Below are positions 33,425 through 42,058 of a stretch of DNA of 64,000 bases, one piece after another. The translations under genes were made by a program, and so were the position numbers. The stretch comes from Sorangium cellulosum (GTDB lineage Bacteria; Myxococcota_A; Polyangia; Polyangiales; Polyangiaceae): contig NZ_CP012673.1 of the NCBI RefSeq assembly GCF_002950945.1, forward strand, positions 9,748,501 through 9,812,500. Direction: 5' to 3'. The notes below the pieces were generated by a model. That model had not been told where the DNA came from, ran no database searches, and was given only the letters and a program-made list of their open reading frames with translations. Position 1 is the stretch's first letter; every line of letters begins with the position of its first letter.

Positions 33425-33486
33425 GCGCGCGCCCGGCGAGTATTTGCATGCGCGCGATCTGATGGGAGGATTCTCCCCGAACAGCG

Positions 33487-34209
33487 ATGCGCATCCCGGT
33501 GCTCACGAGCCGCCTCGAGTTTCCGCCGCCCGAGCGCGCGACGCCGGAAGGGATCGTGGCCGTGGGCGGCGAGGCGTCGCCGGAGCGGATCCTGGCCGGC
33601 TACCGCCGGGGCATCTTCCCGTGGCCCCACGAGGGGCTCCCGCTGCTCTGGTTCTCGCCGGATCCGCGCTTCGTCCTGCCGCCGCGCGAGGCGCACATCC
33701 CGCATTCGCTGCGCAAGCGGGCGCGGCGCGGCGAGATCGAGGTGCGGACCGACACGGCGTTCGTGGACGTCATGCGCGCCTGCGGCGAGGCGCCGCGGCC
33801 AGGGCAAGACGGCACGTGGATCACCGAGGAGCTCATCGCCGGCTACACCGCGCTGCACGCGGCGGGGTACGCGCACAGCATCGAGGCCTGGTCGAGCGGC
33901 GAGCTCGTCGGCGGCCTCTACGGCGTGTCGCTCGGGCGCATGTTCTTCGGCGAGTCGATGTTCGCGCGCGCCCCCGACGCCTCCAAGGTCGCGTTCGCGA
34001 CGCTGCTCGGGAACCTCGCCGCCTGGGACTTCGCGCTGGTGGACTGCCAGGTGTACACGGACCACCTCGAGCGCTTCGGCGCGGTGGAGTGGCCGCGGCG
34101 CGAGTTCCTCCGCGCGCTCAAGCTGGCGCTCGACGCCCCGACGAAGATGGGGCCGTGGCGCTTCGACCTCGATCCCGCCCGGGCGATCGATCGGCTGATC
34201 TCGCGGTGA
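33487..34209 (+). CDS. aat: Leucyl/phenylalanyl-tRNA-protein transferase
   Basis: 240 aa, full length. Family marks are clear: PPPERATPEGIVAVGGE, YRRGIFPWPHEGLPLLWFSP, DGTWITEELIAGYTALHAAG, and GRMFFGESMFARAPDASKVA with the VDCQVYTDHLERFGA end. The enzyme moves Leu or Phe from tRNA to proteins with N-terminal Arg or Lys, marking them for ClpAP through ClpS (N-degron pathway). It stands alone and converges on the rbfA end of the nusA operon; a repeat-rich hairpin separates the two. Confidence 0.95.
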   Translation: MRIPVLTSRLEFPPPERATPEGIVAVGGEASPERILAGYRRGIFPWPHEGLPLLWFSPDPRFVLPPREAHIPHSLRKRARRGEIEVRTDTAFVDVMRACGEAPRPGQDGTWITEELIAGYTALHAAGYAHSIEAWSSGELVGGLYGVSLGRMFFGESMFARAPDASKVAFATLLGNLAAWDFALVDCQVYTDHLERFGAVEWPRREFLRALKLALDAPTKMGPWRFDLDPARAIDRLISR

Positions 34210-34307
34210 ACGCGGGCGAGGTCCGGCGCGGCGCCGTGCGCGCGGCGCCGCGCGCGCGAGGCTAGAGCGACAAACGGGTTGAACCCGTCTGAAACGAGCA
34301 GATTTTC

Positions 34308-34388
34308 GAACCGCCAAGGCGCCAAGGACGCCAAGAAGGAGAAGAAAATATCTTGGCGCCCTTGGCGCCCTTGGCGCCTTGGCGGTTC
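34308..34388. terminator. Hairpin made of GCCAAG-type repeats between aat and rbfA
   Basis: Perfect 20-bp arms (34308-34327 and 34369-34388, GAACCGCCAAGGCGCCAAGG and its complement) enclose a 41-base loop that itself has further CGCCAAG and TTGGCGCC copies. It separates the convergent aat and rbfA genes and may terminate both. Elements beginning AACCGCCAAG.CGCCAAG occur between genes in many unrelated bacteria, as I recall, so this may be a member of that repeat class. Confidence 0.7.
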
Positions 34389-34417
34389 ATCTCTCGTTCC
34401 TCAACGTGATCGGTGTT

Positions 34418-34792
34418 CTAGGACCGCTCTCCGCCCGAGCCGTCTTTGATTTCCCGGAGCAGGTCCTCGACCCGCCGCTGGGCGTCGATCCCCTCGTCGT
34501 AAAAGAAGCGCAGGGTGGGGACCACGCGCAGCCCCATGGTGCGCGCGACGTCCCTGCGCAGCCGGCCCGACGCCGCCTCCAGCCCCTTGAGCAGGGCGCG
34601 GCGCGACGCCGCGTCCTCCACCCCGAGCTCGTTGCGCACGTAGATCCTCGCGCTCTGCAGGTCGTCGGTGATCTCCACCCGCGACACGAGCACGCCCGTG
34701 AGCCGCGGATCGCTCAGCTCCCGGAGCAGGCTCGAAAGATCCTCGCGGAGCCGCTCCGCGACGCGCGTCGCCCGCTTCACCATGCCGCTCAT
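34418..34792 (-). CDS. rbfA: Ribosome-binding factor A
   Basis: 124 aa from ATG 34792 (MSGMVKRATRVAERL), whose ATGA overlaps the stop of the DUF503 gene; Met4 is the alternative start. It has the KH-like RbfA pattern: LREDLSSLLRELSDPRLTG, VEITDDLQSARIYV and LRVVPTLRFFYDEGID near the end. RbfA binds 16S rRNA helix 1 in the immature 30S subunit and is needed for late maturation and growth in the cold. It is the last gene of the rimP-nusA-infB operon here; truB and rpsO, often next, are absent. Confidence 0.94.
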   Translation of the reverse strand: MSGMVKRATRVAERLREDLSSLLRELSDPRLTGVLVSRVEITDDLQSARIYVRNELGVEDAASRRALLKGLEAASGRLRRDVARTMGLRVVPTLRFFYDEGIDAQRRVEDLLREIKDGSGGERS

Positions 34793-35184
34793 TCGTCGTC
34801 CTCTTCGCCCTCGATCATGTCCGAGGGCGCTCCCAGATCGTCCATCTCGCGCCCGAGCGCCTGCTCGATGCCGCCCTGCACCCCCGTCCCGCCCTCGCCG
34901 AAGGGCACGATCTCCGTCGCCCGATCGGTGAGGACCGCGTGGGGCAACGACCCGGCCATCGCGGCCACGTCCGCGAGGACCCTGTCGCACATGGCCGCGG
35001 AGTTCGAGACCACCGCGACGCCGAGCGTGGCCCGCCTCGGATCGTCGAGCACGCCGACCTCGGCGATGGACACGCGCATCCGCGACTGCGCCCGCTCCTT
35101 CAAGGAGCGCACCACGCTGCGCTTGTCCTTGAGGGAGCGGGCCCCGACGATATCGAGCCGGAGACGGAGGACGCCGACGAACAT
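34789..35184 (-). CDS. DUF503 (YlxP-like) protein
   Basis: 131 aa. It begins MFVGVLRLRLDIVGARSLKD and continues KRSVVRSLKERAQSRMRVSI and EVGVLDDPRRATLGVAVVSN, the DUF503/YlxP pattern: a small ferredoxin-like fold often encoded between infB and rbfA. The biochemical role of the family is not established; links to ribosome assembly come from gene order. The C-terminal 35 residues are acidic (IEGEEDDE) and probably disordered. It lies 10 bp after infB and overlaps the rbfA start by four bases. Confidence 0.9.
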   Translation of the reverse strand: MFVGVLRLRLDIVGARSLKDKRSVVRSLKERAQSRMRVSIAEVGVLDDPRRATLGVAVVSNSAAMCDRVLADVAAMAGSLPHAVLTDRATEIVPFGEGGTGVQGGIEQALGREMDDLGAPSDMIEGEEDDE

Positions 35185-35194
35185 CGAGGGGGGC

Positions 35195-38100
35195 TCAGAG
35201 CTTCGTCTTGATCTCTTCGATCTCGAAGCTCTCGATGATGTCGCGCTCCTTGATGTCCGAGTAGCCGTCGAGCGAGATGCCGCACTCGAACCCCTCGACC
35301 ACCTCGCGCACGTCGTCCTTGAAGCGGCGCAGCCCCGAGAGGCGCCCCGTCCAGATGACGACGTTGTCGCGGATGAGGCGGGCCTCGGCGGTGCGCTTGA
35401 CCGAGCCGTTCACCGCCATGCAGCCGGCGACCGTGCCGGCCTTCGTGATCTTGAAGACCTGGCGGACCTCCGCGCGGCCGAGGACCTTCTCCACCTTGGT
35501 CGCGGGGAGGAGCCCCTCCATCGCGCTTCGGATGTCGTCCACGGCGTTGTAGATGATGTTGTACAGCCGGATCTCGACGCCCTCGCTCTCGGCCAGCGCG
35601 CCCGCCTTGCCGGCCGGGCGCACGTTGAAGCCGACGATGATCGCCTTCGACGCGACCGCCAGGTTGACGTCGCCCTCGGTGATGCCGCCGACGGCGCCGT
35701 TCACGATGGTGACCTTCACCTTCTCGGTCGAGAGCTTCGCCAGCGCGTGGATGATCGCCTCGACCGAACCCTGCACGTCGGCCTTGATGATCAGCTTGAG
35801 CTCGAGCTGGTCGGCCTCCTGCAGGTTCTTCGTGATCGACTCGAGCGAGACGCGCGAGTCCTGCGGGATCAGCGTCTTCGACGCCTTCTTGCGGCGGGTC
35901 TCGGCGATCTCCTCCGCGGTCTTCCCGTCCTTGACGGCGTGGACGGGATCGCCCGCGCTCGGCACCTCGTTCAGACCGAGGACCTCGACGGGCGTCGCCG
36001 GGCCGGCCTCGGCGACGGAACGCCCGAGCTCGTCGGTCATCGCCCGGACCTTGCCCCACGCGCTGCCGGCCAGGACGATGTCGCCCGTGCGGAGCGTGCC
36101 GTCCTGGATCATGACGCGCGCGACCGGACCGCGGCCGCGATCGAGCAGCGCCTCGATGACCGTGCCGCTGGCCCGCTTCTTCGGGTTGGCGCGGAGGTCC
36201 TGCACCTCGGCGAGCAGCAGGACCGACTCGAGGAGCTGATCGATGCCGACGCCCGTCTTCGCGGACACGGTGCTGAACATCGTCTCGCCGCCCCACTCCT
36301 CGGGCTGCAGCCCGAGCGAGGCGAGGTCGCGCTTGATCTTGTCGGGATCCGCGCCCGGCTTGTCGATCTTGTTCACCGCGACGATGATCGGCACCTTGGC
36401 CGCCTGGGCGTGCGAGATCGCCTCCTTGGTCTGCGGCATGACGCCGTCGTCGGCCGCGACGACCAGGATGACGATGTCCGTGAGCGAGGCGCCGCGCGCG
36501 CGCATCGCCGTGAACGCCTCGTGGCCCGGCGTGTCGAGGAACGCGATCGTGCCGCGCGGCGTCTCGACGCGGTAGGCGCCGATGTGCTGCGTGATCCCGC
36601 CCGCCTCGCCCTCGGCGACGGTGGCCTTCCGGATCCGGTCGAGCAGCGACGTCTTGCCGTGATCGACGTGACCCATGACGGTGACGATCGGCGGGCGGAT
36701 CTCGACGTCCTCATCGGTGTCGGTCCCCGCCTGCATGGCCGCGGTGAGCGTGTCCTGCTCGCTGACGGCCACGTCCTCGACGCTCCAGCCGAACTCGCTG
36801 GCGAGGATCTTCGCGGTGTCGGCGTCGAGCGTGCTGTTGATGTTCACGCCCGTCATGCCCATCGACAGGAGGCGCATGAGCACGTCCGTCGCCTTCAGGC
36901 TCATCTTCGCGGCGAGCTGCTGGAGGCTGACCTGCTCCTCGATCTTGATGACCTTCTTGTGCGAGGCCATCTCCTGCGTGGAGACCTGGACCGGCTTGCG
37001 CGGGAGAGAGCCGCCGCCCGGGCGCGGCCGCCCGAACTGCCCCGGGCGAGTGTTCCGGCCGCCCATCGGCCGGCCGCCAGGGCCGAAGCTGGGGCCTCCG
37101 GGGCGCGCCTGCTGGGCGTTGGCGCGCGGATCGTAGGTGGTGCGCCGCGGCTGCGGCGTGCCGGTGCGGGCGGCCGGCATCGTGACGCCGGGGCGACCCT
37201 GCCAGACCTCGATGCCGGTCTTCGGCGGCGAGGACGGGCGGCGGGGCGGCTGCGCCTGCGCGCTACCCGCCTCCTCCGGCTTGGCAGCAGGCGCCGACGC
37301 GGGCGGCTGTGTCGGCCGCGACGCCATCGTGCGCGATGCGGCCGAGGCCTGCGGCGATGGCGCGGACGACGGCCGCTGAGGCGCGCCGGGCGACGCAGCG
37401 GGCCGCGAGGCAGCCTGCGCCGGCGCGGCAGGCGAGGCAGCCTTCGGCGCAGGCGCGGCAGCCTTCGCTGGCGCGGGTGCCGCCGCAGGCGCGGCAGCAG
37501 CCTTCGCCGGCGCGGCCGCCGCCGCAGGCGACGCGACGGGCGCAGGCGCCGCGGGCGGCGTCGCCTGCGCAGCCGGCGCAGCCGGCGCAGTCGACGCCGG
37601 CGTGGGTGCCGGCGCAGCGGGCGCAGCGGCGGCCACAGGCGGCGCTGCTGCGGCCGCGGGTGCGGGCGCCGGCTCGGGCGAGGTCACCCTCGGCTCGACG
37701 GGCGCCGGCGCCGCGGCGGGCGCGCTGGACGCTGGCGTCGCGGCGGGTGCGGGAGCCGCCGCGGGCGCGGGCTGCGCGGGCGCAGGAGCCGCCGCGGGCG
37801 CGGGCTGCGCGGGCGCGGCGGCCGCCGGAGGCGGCGGCGCGGCCGGAGCAGACGGCGCCGCGGGCGCGACCGCGACGGGCGCAGGCGCGCTGGGCGCGGC
37901 AGGCGCGCTCGCAGCGACCTGCGGCTCGGGGGCGGGCGCCGGAGGCGCTGCGACGGGAGCGGCGGGCGGCGGCGGGGCGGGGCGGCGGACCGGCGCTTCT
38001 TCCTGAGCAGCACGCTCGGACGCCGGAGAAACCGATGCGGGCGGCGCTGCGGGCCGGGCGGGTGTCGCCTCCGCGGGCGGCGCGGCGCGCACGGGCGCCT

Positions 38101-38374
38101 CGGCCGGCTCCGACGCGCGGCCCGGCGTAGAGGGCTCGGGCTCGGCCCCGGGCCGCGCGCGGCGCTTCACCACCGTCGGGCGGATCCGCTCTTCCACCAC
38201 CTCAGGCGACTTCTGCCGCTCGAGGTGCCGCTTGACCCGCTCGACGACGTCGGACTCGACGGCGCTCATGTGATTGCGCACGTCGCCTATACCCATGGAC
38301 TGGAAGAGCGCGACCAGCGTCTTCTGGTCCATGTTGAGCTGCTTGGCGACCTCGTAGACCCGGACTTTGCTCAT
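35195..38374 (-). CDS. infB: Translation initiation factor IF-2
   Basis: 1059 aa. IF-2 brings fMet-tRNA to the 30S subunit and helps 50S joining with GTP hydrolysis. Residues 1-50 form the IF2 N-terminal helix domain (RVYEVAKQLNMDQKTLVAL). Residues ~75-400 are a very long Ala/Pro linker, then a basic Gly/Arg patch (RPGGPSFGPGGRPMGGRNTR) and a second N-terminal domain. The G domain has GHVDHGKTSLLDRIR, DTPGHEAFTAMRARGA and NKIDKPGADPDK; domains II-IV follow to LDGYSDIKERDIIESFE. The linker makes it longer than the ~890 aa of E. coli. It lies 15 bp after the YlxR/YlxQ gene in the same operon. Confidence 0.97.
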   Translation of the reverse strand: MSKVRVYEVAKQLNMDQKTLVALFQSMGIGDVRNHMSAVESDVVERVKRHLERQKSPEVVEERIRPTVVKRRARPGAEPEPSTPGRASEPAEAPVRAAPPAEATPARPAAPPASVSPASERAAQEEAPVRRPAPPPPAAPVAAPPAPAPEPQVAASAPAAPSAPAPVAVAPAAPSAPAAPPPPAAAAPAQPAPAAAPAPAQPAPAAAPAPAATPASSAPAAAPAPVEPRVTSPEPAPAPAAAAAPPVAAAAPAAPAPTPASTAPAAPAAQATPPAAPAPVASPAAAAAPAKAAAAPAAAPAPAKAAAPAPKAASPAAPAQAASRPAASPGAPQRPSSAPSPQASAASRTMASRPTQPPASAPAAKPEEAGSAQAQPPRRPSSPPKTGIEVWQGRPGVTMPAARTGTPQPRRTTYDPRANAQQARPGGPSFGPGGRPMGGRNTRPGQFGRPRPGGGSLPRKPVQVSTQEMASHKKVIKIEEQVSLQQLAAKMSLKATDVLMRLLSMGMTGVNINSTLDADTAKILASEFGWSVEDVAVSEQDTLTAAMQAGTDTDEDVEIRPPIVTVMGHVDHGKTSLLDRIRKATVAEGEAGGITQHIGAYRVETPRGTIAFLDTPGHEAFTAMRARGASLTDIVILVVAADDGVMPQTKEAISHAQAAKVPIIVAVNKIDKPGADPDKIKRDLASLGLQPEEWGGETMFSTVSAKTGVGIDQLLESVLLLAEVQDLRANPKKRASGTVIEALLDRGRGPVARVMIQDGTLRTGDIVLAGSAWGKVRAMTDELGRSVAEAGPATPVEVLGLNEVPSAGDPVHAVKDGKTAEEIAETRRKKASKTLIPQDSRVSLESITKNLQEADQLELKLIIKADVQGSVEAIIHALAKLSTEKVKVTIVNGAVGGITEGDVNLAVASKAIIVGFNVRPAGKAGALAESEGVEIRLYNIIYNAVDDIRSAMEGLLPATKVEKVLGRAEVRQVFKITKAGTVAGCMAVNGSVKRTAEARLIRDNVVIWTGRLSGLRRFKDDVREVVEGFECGISLDGYSDIKERDIIESFEIEEIKTKL

Positions 38375-38389
38375 GCACCTCGCTCCACG

Positions 38390-39400
38390 TTAACCAATCC
38401 GCCTCACCCATCCGCGCGGGCGACGATTAGCGGCAACTCTGTCCACCGTCGAGGCGCGTCCGGTAGAACCGGACTCCGCCCACCTGCCCCCGGCCGCGCC
38501 GCCGTTCCCGGCCTCCGACGCAGCTGCAAGAAGCCGACCGGCGCCGCCCCTCGACCCCGGCTGTCCCGCGCGGCCGCCCCCCTCGGAAGGGGCGGGCGCG
38601 CTACGCGCCGGACGCCCCCGTCGGCCGGCGCTGCCGCGCCCCCCCGACTCCCCGGCGTCCTCGCCACGCTCCACGCGCCCGCAGGTGTCCACGATGTGGA
38701 CCGCGCGAGCGACAGCGGCCGCGATCGACGCCGAGGCGATCGCCATCACGGCGACCCCGCGCTCCCGGGGGCCGCCGCTGAGCGCGCCGAGCGCCTGCTT
38801 GCTGCCCCACGCGACGGCGCGCCCGTCGGCGACCGCCCGCCGCACCTCCGGCAGGTCGGCGCCGGCCGCCGCGTCGCACGCGACCAGCACGAGCGCGGCC
38901 TCGCCGCGCGCGCACGCGCCCGCGACCGCATCGGCCCCGATCGTCGCGCTCTGGGAGCGAACCGCGGAGCGGAGGAGCCCCCCGAGCCGGCGCTCCATCG
39001 CCTGGCGGATGGCGCGCGCCAGCGAGGCGGTCGTGAGGGTGAGGGTGAGCGGCTCCGCGCCCGGGGCGGCGTCGCCGCCAGCGGCCTCCGCGGCGTCCTC
39101 GGCCGCAGGGCCCACGATCGTGTGGACGCGCCCCTTCGCGGCGCGGGCGAGGCCCCGGGCGACCGCCGCCGCGAGGCACTCCTTCCGCGGATGGACGTGC
39201 GCGCCCCGACCGAACCCGCCGTCCCCCGGATCGACCGCGACCACGCCGCCGGGACCGAGGATGAGACGGACGAGCGTGCGGGCGCCGCGGACGTCGCCGA
39301 CGTCGACGCGCTCCCCGCAGCCGACACACGTGCGCGTCCGACCCCTCTCCGAGGGCTCGCGCTCACCCGTGCCGTTCTGTCTGCTCGCCTGTGAATCCAT
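38390..39400 (-). CDS. YlxR (DUF448) - L7Ae/YlxQ-like fusion protein
   Basis: 336 aa. The N-terminal ~90 residues are a YlxR/DUF448 domain with RTRTCVGCGERVDVGDV and GRGAHVHPRKECLAAAVARG. Residues ~130-250 resemble the YlxQ/L7Ae RNA-binding fold (LLRSAVRSQSATIGADAV, AALVLVACDAAAGADLPEV, GSKQALGALSGGPRERGVAV). In Bacillus ylxR and ylxQ are separate neighbours between nusA and infB; here they are one chain in the same place. The C-terminal ~85 residues are Gly/Arg/Ala-rich and probably disordered. It is expected to bind nucleic acid. It lies 23 bp after nusA. Confidence 0.85.
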   Translation of the reverse strand: MDSQASRQNGTGEREPSERGRTRTCVGCGERVDVGDVRGARTLVRLILGPGGVVAVDPGDGGFGRGAHVHPRKECLAAAVARGLARAAKGRVHTIVGPAAEDAAEAAGGDAAPGAEPLTLTLTTASLARAIRQAMERRLGGLLRSAVRSQSATIGADAVAGACARGEAALVLVACDAAAGADLPEVRRAVADGRAVAWGSKQALGALSGGPRERGVAVMAIASASIAAAVARAVHIVDTCGRVERGEDAGESGGRGSAGRRGRPARSAPAPSEGGGRAGQPGSRGGAGRLLAAASEAGNGGAAGGRWAESGSTGRASTVDRVAANRRPRGWVRRIG

Positions 39401-39423
39401 CCTCGATCCTCTAACCCCTCGCG

Positions 39424-41067
39424 CTAAGCGTGCCTCGCCTCCGCCGCGCGGCGGACATCCGCCCGCGCCGCGTCGAGCACCTTCTGCTCGCTCTCCACGA
39501 ACTCTCGCGCGCCCTGCTTGATAGCGCGCGCCTTCTTGATGCCGAGGCCGGTGCGGATCGCCAGGCGATCCTCGTCCTCACGCAGCAGGTCCTCCACGCT
39601 GCGGTACCCGGCCTCCTCCAGGAGGACCACCGTCCTGTCGCCGACGCCGCGGATGAACAGGAGGCGCTCGCGGTCGGTGAGCGGCTCGGTGCGCGAGCTC
39701 GCGGAGCGGATGCGCTCCTGCCGGAGCCGCTCCATCGTCGTGTCCGACTGCGACTTGATCCGCTCGGCGACCTCGGCGCCGCCGAGGCCCGGGATCGCCG
39801 CGAGCTCCTCGACCGACGCCTCGCTCACCTCTTCGAGCGCGCGGAAGCCGAGCCGGTACATGGACTTGGCGATCTGCTCCGTCACGCCGTCGATCTGCTG
39901 GAGGGCGGAGATCGCCTCCTCCTCCATCTGCTTGAACTTGGTCTCGCTGATGATGTCGAGCTTCCAGTTGGTCAGCTGCGCGGCGAGCCGCACGTTCTGG
40001 CCCTTGCGCCCGATCGCGAGCGACAGCTTCTCGTCCGGGACGACGAGCTCCATGCGCCCGTCCGCCTCGTCGACGATCACCTTGTGCACCTCGGCCGGCT
40101 GGATGGCGGCGATGACGTAGCGCGCCGGATCCCGGTCGAACGGCACGATGTCGATCTTCTCGCCGCGGAGCTCCTGGACCACGGCCTGCACGCGCGACCC
40201 CTTCATGCCGACGCACGCGCCCACCGGATCGACGTCCGCGTCGCGGCTGGTCACCGCGATCTTCGAGCGGGCGCCGGGCTCGCGGGCGACCGACACGATC
40301 CGCACGATGCCCTCGTAGATCTCGGGCACCTCGGCCTCGAACAGCTTCTCGACGAGCCGCGGATCGGAGCGGGAGAGGATCACCTGCGGGCCGCGCGCCT
40401 CGCGATCGATGTCCTTCACGTAGGCGACGATGCGATCCCCCGGCCGGTACGTCTCGCGCGGCGTCTGCTCGCGGAACGTGAGCACGCCCTCGGTGCGGCC
40501 GATGTCGACGATGATGTTGTTGCCCTTCTCGAACCGCCGCACGATGCCGCGGATGAGCTCGCCCTTGCGATCCTTGTACTCGTTGAAGATGAGATCGCGC
40601 TCGGCGTCGCGCACGCGCTGGAGCAGGACCTGCTTCGCCGTCTGCGCGGCGATGCGCCCGAAGGTCGTGCGGCCGTGCTTCAGCTTCAGGATGTCGCCGT
40701 ACTCCTTGTCCTGATCGCGCGCCTTCTCCGCGTCCTCGGGGCGCCAGAAGACCTGGAAGCCGAGCTCCTCGCCCAGCGTCGCGTCGAGCTTGAGCTTGTC
40801 CACGTCAGCGATGGAGATCTCGCGCTCCGGCTCCGTCACGGCCTCGACCACGGTCATGTACTGGAAGAGGTCGATCTGCCCGGTGTCCTCGTTGAAGCGC
40901 GCCTCGAGCTCGCGGGTCGGGCCGAAGACGCTCTGCGCCGCCTTCAAGATCGCGGCTTCGATCGTCTCGACAAGGATCTTCTTGTCGATCCCCTTCTCCT
41001 TCGCGACCTGATCGAGGATGCTGCCGAGGCTCGTCTCCGAGGTCGGCATCGCTGCCATCGTTGCCAT
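39424..41067 (-). CDS. nusA: Transcription termination/antitermination factor NusA
   Basis: 547 aa. The start is ATG 41067 (MATMAAMPTSE), with GGAGACAGGGA just upstream. Domains in order: the RNA-polymerase-binding N-terminal domain (LGSILDQVAKEKGIDKKILV), S1 (GDILKLKHG..., IVRRFEKGNNIIVDIG), two KH domains (DPVGACVGMKGSRVQAVVQE; LSLAIGRKGQNVRLAAQLTN), and two C-terminal acidic/HhH repeats (AIPGLGGAEVAERI; RGVGDRTVVLLEEAG). NusA binds RNA polymerase and controls pausing, termination and antitermination. It is second in the rimP operon, 30 bp after rimP, as in most bacteria. Confidence 0.97.
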   Translation of the reverse strand: MATMAAMPTSETSLGSILDQVAKEKGIDKKILVETIEAAILKAAQSVFGPTRELEARFNEDTGQIDLFQYMTVVEAVTEPEREISIADVDKLKLDATLGEELGFQVFWRPEDAEKARDQDKEYGDILKLKHGRTTFGRIAAQTAKQVLLQRVRDAERDLIFNEYKDRKGELIRGIVRRFEKGNNIIVDIGRTEGVLTFREQTPRETYRPGDRIVAYVKDIDREARGPQVILSRSDPRLVEKLFEAEVPEIYEGIVRIVSVAREPGARSKIAVTSRDADVDPVGACVGMKGSRVQAVVQELRGEKIDIVPFDRDPARYVIAAIQPAEVHKVIVDEADGRMELVVPDEKLSLAIGRKGQNVRLAAQLTNWKLDIISETKFKQMEEEAISALQQIDGVTEQIAKSMYRLGFRALEEVSEASVEELAAIPGLGGAEVAERIKSQSDTTMERLRQERIRSASSRTEPLTDRERLLFIRGVGDRTVVLLEEAGYRSVEDLLREDEDRLAIRTGLGIKKARAIKQGAREFVESEQKVLDAARADVRRAAEARHA

Positions 41068-41097
41068 GACGTCCCTGTCTCCTGATCTTTCTTCTCT

Positions 41098-41790
41098 CTA
41101 CTTGCGCTTCTCGGAGCCGCGCTCGCTCCGCTTCGAGCCAGGCTGCGGAGCCGCCTCCGCGTCCCGCTTCGACGGCTCCGATTCCATGGCGGCGTCCTTG
41201 CCCTGCCGCTGCTGCTTCTTCTTGGGCTTGGGCTGCGGCGTGAGCTCGAAGACGAGGCGCGCCTCCGCGACATCCGAGAACGGGACCTCGATCCGCTTGC
41301 CGTCGACCAAGACCGCGACCTGCCCCTCCGGCGCCTCGAGGAGCTCTCCCCGGAGGACCCGCTGGCCGTCCGGCGCCGGGCGAGACAGCTTCACCTTCGC
41401 GACCCGACCGAGGAAGCGGGCGAACTCGGCCGGCGTTCGCAGCCGCCGATCGAGGCCCGGAGAGCTGACCTCGAGGTTGTAATGATGGGCAATCAAGTCC
41501 TCGACGTCGAGGACCGATGAGACGTCGCGCGAGACATCGACGCAGTCCTCCAGCGTGACGCCGCCGCCGGCGTCCGCCGTGCCCTCGCGCTCGATCGTCA
41601 GCCGCAGCGTCAAGCCCGCCCGCTCCGTGGTCCACTCCAGATCGACGAGCACGACCCCGTGCGAGGCGAGCACCGGCGCGATCGCGTCGCGAACACGCCC
41701 GAGATCAAAGGTGGATCGGGTCGAAGACTCCATCGGTTGCGGCATGTGGGGGGTCGTCACCGTTGGCGGATCCAGGGTCTTCGGCGCCAT
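41098..41790 (-). CDS. rimP: Ribosome maturation factor RimP
   Basis: 230 aa from ATG 41790, which has a CGGGG upstream; ATG 41745 and 41733 are alternatives that keep the whole fold. The RimP core has VRDAIAPVLASHGVVLVDLE, TLEDCVDVSRDVSSVLDVED and LEVSSPGLDRRLRTPAEFAR, followed by the Sm-like C-terminal domain. RimP helps assemble the 30S subunit. A ~60-residue Lys/Gln/Glu-rich tail follows. It is the first gene of the operon with nusA and infB. The T-tract of an intrinsic terminator ends 36 bases before the chosen ATG, so expression may be set by attenuation. Confidence 0.92.
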   Translation of the reverse strand: MAPKTLDPPTVTTPHMPQPMESSTRSTFDLGRVRDAIAPVLASHGVVLVDLEWTTERAGLTLRLTIEREGTADAGGGVTLEDCVDVSRDVSSVLDVEDLIAHHYNLEVSSPGLDRRLRTPAEFARFLGRVAKVKLSRPAPDGQRVLRGELLEAPEGQVAVLVDGKRIEVPFSDVAEARLVFELTPQPKPKKKQQRQGKDAAMESEPSKRDAEAAPQPGSKRSERGSEKRK

Positions 41791-41826
41791 GAAACCCCGA
41801 GCGACGCTGCCCGGCGCCCCTGCGCC

Positions 41827-41865
41827 AAAAAAAAAGAGCCGATTCCCTAACTGGGAACCCGGCTC
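41827..41865 (-). terminator. Intrinsic terminator or attenuator upstream of rimP
   Basis: On the minus strand a 12-bp stem with one bulge (GAGCCG...CGGCTC outer part, TTCCC...GGGAA inner part, loop AGTTA) is followed at once by nine T. This is the most classical intrinsic terminator in the window. It lies ~195 bases after the serA stop and just before rimP. It may end serA transcription or act as an attenuator in a rimP-nusA leader. The 193 bases between serA and the stem hold no gene I can support. Confidence 0.88.
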
Positions 41866-42058
41866 GCGGATCCGCCTAGTTGTCGGCGGACAACCTAGTC
41901 GAATGCGGGCCCTCATGCAAGGGGGGATACGGGCCCCCCCGCGCACCCCCTGCATCCCAGGAACCGGGAGTTCCTCCAGCCGGGTCACTCCTCCTCCCCG
42001 CGCGGTCCGCGCGGCCCGCGCGGCGCGCAGGGGGTGGGACGCGGCCGCGCGAGCTGCC

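Noticed and set aside
37400..37960. Minisatellite in the infB linker as a mobile repeat
   Set aside because: The GCGCAGGCG-type repetition is explained by the Ala/Pro linker of IF-2 in a GC-rich genome. It is in frame throughout.
34379..39394. A 1671-codon open frame on the plus strand
   Set aside because: It is antiparallel to rbfA, ylxP, infB and the YlxR/YlxQ gene, all well recognised. Its sequence is biased Arg/Ala/Gly, as GC-rich shadows are.
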